NCBI GenBank assembly: GCA_900754805.1
Contig: CAAEEE010000201.1
Span: 1-10,643 of the forward strand
Reading direction: 5' to 3'
Length of the DNA: 10,643 bases
DNA from: Clostridia bacterium
Lineage (GTDB): Bacteria; Bacillota; Clostridia; Peptostreptococcales; Anaerovoracaceae
This document shows, one piece after another, positions 7,174 through 10,643 of the stretch. Below the pieces are notes generated by a model. The model ran no database searches. It was not told where the DNA came from and saw only the letters and a list, made by a program, of their open reading frames with translations. The position numbers were made by a program, and so were the translations under genes. How positions within the stretch are numbered: the stretch's first letter is position 1; each line of letters opens with the position of its first letter.

Positions 7174-7716
7174 CTAAAATACCCTCCATTTTTCCCATAT
7201 AAAGCTCCACTGTCCCGGCCGGATACATTCGTCCGGGGTCGCACACATATATATAATGTAATAAAGTCCGAGCATGACTGCCATTGTCAGCAAAATCACC
7301 CCGGCTTCCATCAAAGGAAGCGTGACGCACCTTCTTCTGAGTTCATGATTATCCGGCAGGCGGCGCATTGTGTAAAACGCATTGCTTCCGTTTTTGTGAT
7401 AAGCATAGTGGCTGAAAAGCTGAGAGAGCAAGCAGATAAGCGCAAAAGCCGGAAAGGCCGTCATGCTGTACCCTAATACATCCGCAAAATTTTCCATGAC
7501 TGCCCCGGGGATGAGCTCTTTTCTGAAACCTCCTGCTATATAGCGGTAAAGGTTTTCCTTTTCCCTGCTGTAATTCACAAGGAAGGTCAGACTGAATATA
7601 ACCGGGCATATCAGTGAGGTTAAAAAAGCCGTGCGTTCTTTTTCTGCGCGGTAGCCAATCGGAAGATGCCGTTCTATGAATTTTTTTATATTTTCACGCT
7701 GTTTCGATTTCTTCAT
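7174..7716 (-). CDS. Half-size membrane protein M2, shortened relative of M1
   Basis: A membrane protein of 180 residues from ATG 7716, with three clear hydrophobic helices (about 30-48, 86-106 and 133-157). Two blocks tie it to M1 and M1': KENLYRYIAGGF at 53-64 matches GETMYFENIASGY, and TMRRLPD in the loop before helix 3 matches TVQRLKV and TLKRLRV. It ends after helix 3, where M1 continues with three more helices, so it looks like a half-permease. Its stop abuts the ATPase start. A GTG at 7728 is also in frame, but ATG 7716 has GAGG 6 or more bases upstream (and GGAGG at 11), so I prefer it. The gene overlaps the end of M1 by 23 bp in another frame. It is probably a permease partner of M1; the substrate is unknown. 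Confidence 0.82.
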   Translation of the reverse strand: MKKSKQRENIKKFIERHLPIGYRAEKERTAFLTSLICPVIFSLTFLVNYSREKENLYRYIAGGFRKELIPGAVMENFADVLGYSMTAFPAFALICLLSQLFSHYAYHKNGSNAFYTMRRLPDNHELRRRCVTLPLMEAGVILLTMAVMLGLYYIIYMCATPDECIRPGQWSFIWEKWRVF

Positions 7717-8464
7717 CTGTTCCCTCACCTCCTTCGTCCGTATTCAGCTCTGCTTCGCCCGGGTGTTTTTCTTCGAAAACCACAAACACAATCGCAGTAA
7801 ATGTTATCAATCCGTATGAGATTGCCTCCACCGCCATCATGCTTTCGTTGTACATTCTTATCGAAAGCCATCCGAAGATGCAAAGGGTAAACCATGAAAA
7901 TCCGTCTCCGCTTTTTCCTTTGCGCTTAAAATAATTCCCCGCCGCCATCGAAAAGCCGAAGGCAAGAATTGCCGCAAGATTGCATGAAAGTCTTAATCCG
8001 TCCCGCAGCGGAAGGAGAATATGCAGCGGCCCACACCGGTAAAATGCAACGAGAAGCCTCAGCTCCGGATTCTCTGCTGTCGATATATTGTCAGTAAAGT
8101 ATGCAGCCATGGCATAGGTCACTCCCGCATTCAGCGCCCAGAACACCGTCAAGACCATCATAATGTAGACTGCCTCCGTAATAAAAATCGGAATCGGTTT
8201 AACTTTCAGCCTCTGCACGGTCAGGTCAACGTTGCTTTTCGCTGAGCCGAGCATGTCACGCAGAAACCATAAGATAAGGAAAAGCCCGATAAGCGACGGG
8301 AGCATGGTATATCCCGATGCAATGTTTTCAAAGTACATCGTTTCACCCTGCATCTTTTCATATAGAAATGCCGCCTGAACGCATACGGACGCCAAAATCG
8401 TTATGCCAGCCGCAAGTGCGCTGCTCCTAAAAAAGAGATTATATATAGATAATAATTTTTTCAT
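7694..8464 (-). CDS. ABC-2-like permease subunit M1
   Basis: A 256-residue integral membrane protein with about six helices (near 15-35, 52-72, 93-123, 156-178, 188-205 and 212-231). After helix 1 comes GETMYFEN (40-47). The basic loop before helix 3 carries AKSNVDLTVQRLKVKP (75-90), conserved in paralogue M1' and partly in M2, and is a candidate contact with the ATPase. The C-terminal 26 residues are strongly acidic and overlap the start of the M2 gene. The ATG overlaps the TGA of the GntR gene as ATGA, so repressor and transporter are translated together. Upstream is a G-rich SD (GGGGG), about 10 bases away. I infer a permease role from the regulator-permease-permease-ATPase order typical of ytr-like operons. 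Confidence 0.87.
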   Translation of the reverse strand: MKKLLSIYNLFFRSSALAAGITILASVCVQAAFLYEKMQGETMYFENIASGYTMLPSLIGLFLILWFLRDMLGSAKSNVDLTVQRLKVKPIPIFITEAVYIMMVLTVFWALNAGVTYAMAAYFTDNISTAENPELRLLVAFYRCGPLHILLPLRDGLRLSCNLAAILAFGFSMAAGNYFKRKGKSGDGFSWFTLCIFGWLSIRMYNESMMAVEAISYGLITFTAIVFVVFEEKHPGEAELNTDEGGEGTDEEIETA

Positions 8465-8853
8465 TTTGCTTCATCCCCCTCTGCGTCCCAATATTTCTCC
8501 AGTACCGCGACTGCTTCTTCTTTGCTGTACCCTGCCGCCTTCAGAGTGCCGATTGCCATCCTTGCCCCTTCTTCTGTGAGTTCGGCTTTTATCTGCGCAA
8601 TCTTTTCATCGGAGGCGCTCACGAAGCTCTTTGCCCCGGAATGCGAACTTATCAGTTCCTCACCCTCCAGCAGAGCATATGCCTTCTGAACCGTATTCGG
8701 ATTGATTCCCAAAAGTGCGGACAAAACACGTCTTGACGGCAATTCGTCTCCACAAACGATTTCCCCCGATGCAAGCCCCCGCTTGACAAAATCGACGACC
8801 TGCATATAAATCGGTGAATTCCCATCCATTTTCATCTTTTCAAATTCTATCAT
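8461..8853 (-). CDS. GntR-family repressor, YtrA subfamily
   Basis: A 130-residue transcription factor with an N-terminal winged helix (about residues 14-78) and a short helical C-terminal part, the size and layout of the YtrA subfamily. SPIYMQV (13-19) and LPSRRVLSALLGINPNTVQKAYALLE (38-63) are family hallmarks. Such proteins usually repress the ABC-transporter operon they head and are released by envelope-acting agents or other ligands. Two dyads at 8908-8925 and 8937-8954 are the obvious binding sites, so autorepression is likely. The first ATG in frame is at 8853, since an in-frame TAG lies just before it. The good SD (GGGAGG) is about 14 bases away, longer than usual. It is the first gene of the eight-gene operon. 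Confidence 0.93.
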   Translation of the reverse strand: MIEFEKMKMDGNSPIYMQVVDFVKRGLASGEIVCGDELPSRRVLSALLGINPNTVQKAYALLEGEELISSHSGAKSFVSASDEKIAQIKAELTEEGARMAIGTLKAAGYSKEEAVAVLEKYWDAEGDEAK

Positions 8854-8892
8854 CTATGTTCTTCGCACCTCCCTGCCTCTTTTGTTCTCGCA

Positions 8893-8911
8893 AACCGTAT
8901 CACAACCGTAT
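8893..8911. repeat. Direct repeat of AACCGTAT, 11-bp period
   Basis: AACCGTAT occurs at 8893-8900 and again at 8904-8911, where it begins the first 29-bp repeat unit. The upstream copy is a partial third repeat with one half-site, about one helical turn away from operator O2. It may be an auxiliary contact or the remnant of the duplication that made the tandem operators. Confidence 0.45.
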
Positions 8912-8925
8912 TATTGAAGTAACAC
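8908..8925. promoter_or_regulatory. Candidate GntR operator O2
   Basis: GTATTA-N6-TAACAC is an imperfect dyad (5 of 6 bases per arm match). It lies at about +7 to +25 of the minus-strand operon promoter. A bound dimer could act as a roadblock or co-operate with O1, whose centre is 29 bp away. The GT...AC outer bases are typical of GntR-family sites. Binding by the product of the gene at 8461-8853 is inferred. Confidence 0.6.
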
Positions 8926-8936
8926 AGTTCTTAACC

Positions 8937-8954
8937 GTATTATACGAATAACAC
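8937..8954. promoter_or_regulatory. Candidate GntR operator O1, over the -10 box
   Basis: GTATTA-N6-TAACAC, the same dyad as O2. It covers the whole -10 box of the operon promoter (8939-8944) and part of its spacer, so occupancy would exclude RNA polymerase. The dyad extends imperfectly outwards (CCGTAT...AACACAG). Confidence 0.65.
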
Positions 8955-8967
8955 AGTTCCTTGTCAA
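8939..8967 (-). promoter_or_regulatory. Perfect consensus promoter of the GntR-ABC operon
   Basis: Minus strand: TTGACA (8962-8967), 17-base spacer, TATAAT (8939-8944), a full 12 of 12 match. A/T-rich runs upstream of the -35 (8968-8994) could act as an UP element. The start site should be near 8932, giving a leader of about 79 bases. Such a strong core overlaid by operators suggests a tightly repressed, highly inducible operon. Confidence 0.88.
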
Positions 8968-8994
8968 CAAAAATTTTCATAATATTTCAAAAAA

Positions 8995-9014
8995 TCTTCA
9001 CATTTCTTCACATT
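8995..9014 (+). repeat. Perfect 10-bp tandem repeat upstream of the antiporter promoter
   Basis: TCTTCACATT occurs twice without a gap (8995-9004 and 9005-9014), ending 3 bp before the -35 box at 9018. A 10-bp period on one face of the helix beside a promoter is the arrangement used by many activators that bind as side-by-side dimers. The protein is unknown and no regulator for it is seen in the window. Confidence 0.6.
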
Positions 9015-9017
9015 TTA

Positions 9018-9046
9018 TTGACAAAACATTGGCAAACGGTTATAAT
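9018..9046 (+). promoter_or_regulatory. Perfect consensus promoter of the antiporter gene
   Basis: TTGACA (9018-9023), 17-base spacer, TATAAT (9041-9046), a 12 of 12 match. The start site should be near 9053 and the leader about 60 bases. It is divergent from the operon promoter at 8939-8967, with 50 bp between the two -35 boxes. Confidence 0.88.
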
Positions 9047-9070
9047 GTACTTGTCGAAAGACATTCATTC

Positions 9071-9086
9071 TTTATTTATTTATTTA
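9071..9086 (+). repeat. Four copies of TTTA in the antiporter leader
   Basis: TTTATTTATTTATTTA is a perfect tetranucleotide tract in the 5' leader, 14 bases before the SD. It leaves an unstructured A/U-rich leader and is a possible slippage site. It may be no more than an A/T-rich standby region. Confidence 0.5.
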
Positions 9087-9087
9087 A

Positions 9088-9106
9088 CTTAATATTATTA
9101 AGGAGG
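9088..9106 (+). promoter_or_regulatory. Antiporter RBS with an overlapping small dyad
   Basis: AGGAGG (9101-9106) stands 7 bases before the ATG at 9114, near ideal. CTTAAT-ATT-ATTAAG (9088-9102) is a perfect but A/U-rich 6-bp dyad whose 3' arm enters the SD. It is probably too weak to block initiation at growth temperature. Confidence 0.45.
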
Positions 9107-9113
9107 ACTTATT

Positions 9114-10610
9114 ATGGGTAAAAAGATCCCGGTATGGCAATGCTTACTTGTTATGGCAGTAATGATTGCCTCATTAGTATGGTCTATCGTTGTCGATGAC
9201 GGCGGAGAACCACACATTGCTCTTATGCTCGCCGCAGCTTTTGCTGCAATTATCGGCGCTGTCAACGGCTGGAAATGGAACTATATGGAACAGGGTATTT
9301 TAGCTTCCATCAACAGATCCATGCAGGCTATCTTAATCCTTGCTATCGTAGGCTCCATGATTTGCTCATGGCTCGCGGCAGGAACAATTCCTTCCATGAT
9401 GTACTACGGTATCAAAATTATCAGTCCTAAGGTATTCTTAGTTACGGCTTGTATCCTTTGCTCCATCGTATCCCTTGCAACAGGTTCTTCATGGTCCACA
9501 GCAGGTTCCATGGGAGTTGCTCTGATAGGTGTGGGTACAGCTCTCGGATTCCCGGTTGCTATGACAGCAGGTGCTGTAGTATCCGGTGCTTACTTCGGAG
9601 ACAAGATGTCCCCGTTATCCGATACGACAAACCTTGCACCGGCAATGGCAGGCGCAACTCTGTTCGGTCACATCAAGCACATGATTTATACTACAGGTAC
9701 ATCCTTAGTCTTTGCGTTAATCGCATACGCAGTAATGGGATTCATGCATGCTTCCAACAATGAAGTAGACATGTCCGTTGTAGATGAAATCTCCGCATTC
9801 ATCCAGACTTCATCCAACATCAGCGTGCTTTCTCTGCTTCCTCCGATTTTCGTAATCGTGGCAGTAGCAATGAAGTTCCCGGCTATCCCTTCCTTAATCG
9901 GCGGTGTATTCCTCGGCGTTCCGTTCTTCTTCTGGAACAGAACGGCTGTTGAAACAGCTACAGGTCTTCCTCTGAAGAAGTCCATTTTCACAATTCTGAA
10001 CAATGGTATCTCCATGGGGCAGGTTCCGGAAGGAACAGAAGACGGTTCCGTAATCTCGCAACTTGCTGACCTTCTTTCCAACGGCGGTACGCAGGGTATG
10101 ATGTGGACAATTTCCATCATCCTCAGTGCAATGTGCTTCGGCGGTATCGTAGACGTAACAGGCGTTATGGGAACCATCGCACAGGGTCTCCTTAAAGTAG
10201 CGAAGGGTAGAGGCGGTCTTGTTCTTGCAACAGAATTAATGTGCTTAATCACAAACGCCGTATGCTGCGACCAGTACTTAGCATTAGTACTCCCTGGCAG
10301 AATGTTTAAGGAAAAATTTGAAGATATGAGACTTCGTCCGGAAAACCTTTCAAGAGCACTGGAAGACTGCGGAACAATCACTTCCAACTTCTTCCCTTGG
10401 AACACTTGCGGTGCTACAATGAGAAACTTCCTCAATGTAGACTCCAGCTACATTCCGTATGCTATTCTTAACTGGCTGAATCCTATGGTTTCCGTATTCT
10501 TCGGATATACAGGAATCACGATGACAAAGCTTACGGATGAAGAATATCAGGCTATCTTAGACGAAAGAGAAGAAGAAAAGAAATCTGCATTAAAGGCACT
10601 TGAGGCTTAA
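9114..10610 (+). CDS. nhaC: NhaC-family Na+/H+ antiporter
   Basis: A 498-residue inner-membrane antiporter of the NhaC family, which exchanges Na+ for H+. Close relatives such as MleN couple malate/lactate exchange to ions, so the substrate is not certain. Hallmarks are GSSWSTAGSMGVALIG at residues 124-139 and FGDKMSPLSDTTNLAP at 161-176, the latter carrying the conserved acidic and polar ion-path residues. About a dozen hydrophobic helices fill the chain, from residue 8 to about 480, and the C-terminus is a charged cytoplasmic tail rich in Glu and Lys. The length is slightly above that of typical members (about 450-470). Arginine is coded mostly by AGA, with little of the CGN use common in the neighbouring ABC operon; together with the perfect promoter and SD this suggests high expression. 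No terminator hairpin is visible in the 33 bases left after the stop. Confidence 0.93.
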   Translation: MGKKIPVWQCLLVMAVMIASLVWSIVVDDGGEPHIALMLAAAFAAIIGAVNGWKWNYMEQGILASINRSMQAILILAIVGSMICSWLAAGTIPSMMYYGIKIISPKVFLVTACILCSIVSLATGSSWSTAGSMGVALIGVGTALGFPVAMTAGAVVSGAYFGDKMSPLSDTTNLAPAMAGATLFGHIKHMIYTTGTSLVFALIAYAVMGFMHASNNEVDMSVVDEISAFIQTSSNISVLSLLPPIFVIVAVAMKFPAIPSLIGGVFLGVPFFFWNRTAVETATGLPLKKSIFTILNNGISMGQVPEGTEDGSVISQLADLLSNGGTQGMMWTISIILSAMCFGGIVDVTGVMGTIAQGLLKVAKGRGGLVLATELMCLITNAVCCDQYLALVLPGRMFKEKFEDMRLRPENLSRALEDCGTITSNFFPWNTCGATMRNFLNVDSSYIPYAILNWLNPMVSVFFGYTGITMTKLTDEEYQAILDEREEEKKSALKALEA

Positions 10611-10643
10611 TGCATTGTAATCAATAAAAGAAATTCGTAATAA

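Larger units (their letters stand above)
8904..8961. repeat. Two tandem 29-bp units carrying the operators
   Basis: Unit A (8904-8932) and unit B (8933-8961) both read AACCGTATTAT, a 5-base variable core, TAACACAGTTC, then two bases. They differ mainly in the core (TGAAG against ACGAA) and near the 3' end. The units are head to tail with no gap. Each contains one GntR-like dyad, so the repeat is most simply explained as an operator duplication. Confidence 0.85.

Noticed and set aside
7174..7716. M2 as a frameshifted remnant of a full M1-like permease
   Set aside because: Its stop abuts the ATPase start, whose SD lies within the last M2 codons, and I saw no M1-like helices 4-6 downstream. A naturally short gene is simpler, though comparison with orthologues would settle it.
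8904..8961. CRISPR-like array
   Set aside because: There are only two gapless 29-bp units with no spacers and they overlap a promoter; these are operators, not a CRISPR array.
9686..10435. 249-codon open frame on the minus strand opposite the antiporter
   Set aside because: The antiporter motifs and promoter support the plus strand; the antisense frame results from its codon bias.

Overview
The window looks like chromosomal DNA from a low-to-medium-GC Gram-positive anaerobe, probably class Clostridia. The basis is strong AGGAGG-type ribosome binding sites, consensus sigma-A promoters with 17-bp spacers, a YtrA-type GntR regulator and an NhaC-family antiporter. I cannot name a genus. No tRNA, rRNA, CRISPR array, transposase or phage gene was seen, and no gene-free stretch exceeds 300 bases.

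Left part, minus strand (1-1846). A promoter at 27-55 points off the left edge towards a gene outside the window. Before it in transcription order lies a two-gene unit: an alpha/beta hydrolase of the monoacylglycerol lipase/lysophospholipase type (840-1775), then a small putative lipoprotein (92-811). A promoter at 1818-1846 serves this unit. It sits directly against a hairpin terminator (1847-1873) that ends the next operon.

Centre, minus strand (1856-8967). One tightly packed eight-gene operon reads, in transcription order: GntR/YtrA-type repressor, membrane protein M1, half-size membrane protein M2, ABC ATPase, secreted protein S1, membrane protein M1', secreted protein S2, Nudix hydrolase. 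Five junctions are 4-bp stop/start overlaps (ATGA or GTGA), one is a 23-bp overlap and one is directly abutting. M1 and M1' are paralogues, S1 and S2 are paralogues, and M2 is a shorter relative of M1. The likeliest product is an ABC-2-like envelope transporter system with one shared ATPase, a duplicated membrane/extracytoplasmic pair, and autoregulation through two tandem operators. The layout recalls the antibiotic-inducible ytr operon of Bacillus, but M1/M1' and S1/S2 match no named family I recognise. This is the most interesting part of the window.

Right part, plus strand (9018-10610). A divergent, perfectly consensus promoter drives an NhaC-family Na+/H+ (or related organic acid) antiporter. 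The 260-bp divergent region (8854-9113) is dense in signals: two perfect TTGACA-N17-TATAAT promoters back to back, a 29-bp tandem repeat carrying two GTATTA-N6-TAACAC dyads (plus-strand reading), a perfect 10-bp tandem repeat, and a TTTA microsatellite in the antiporter leader.
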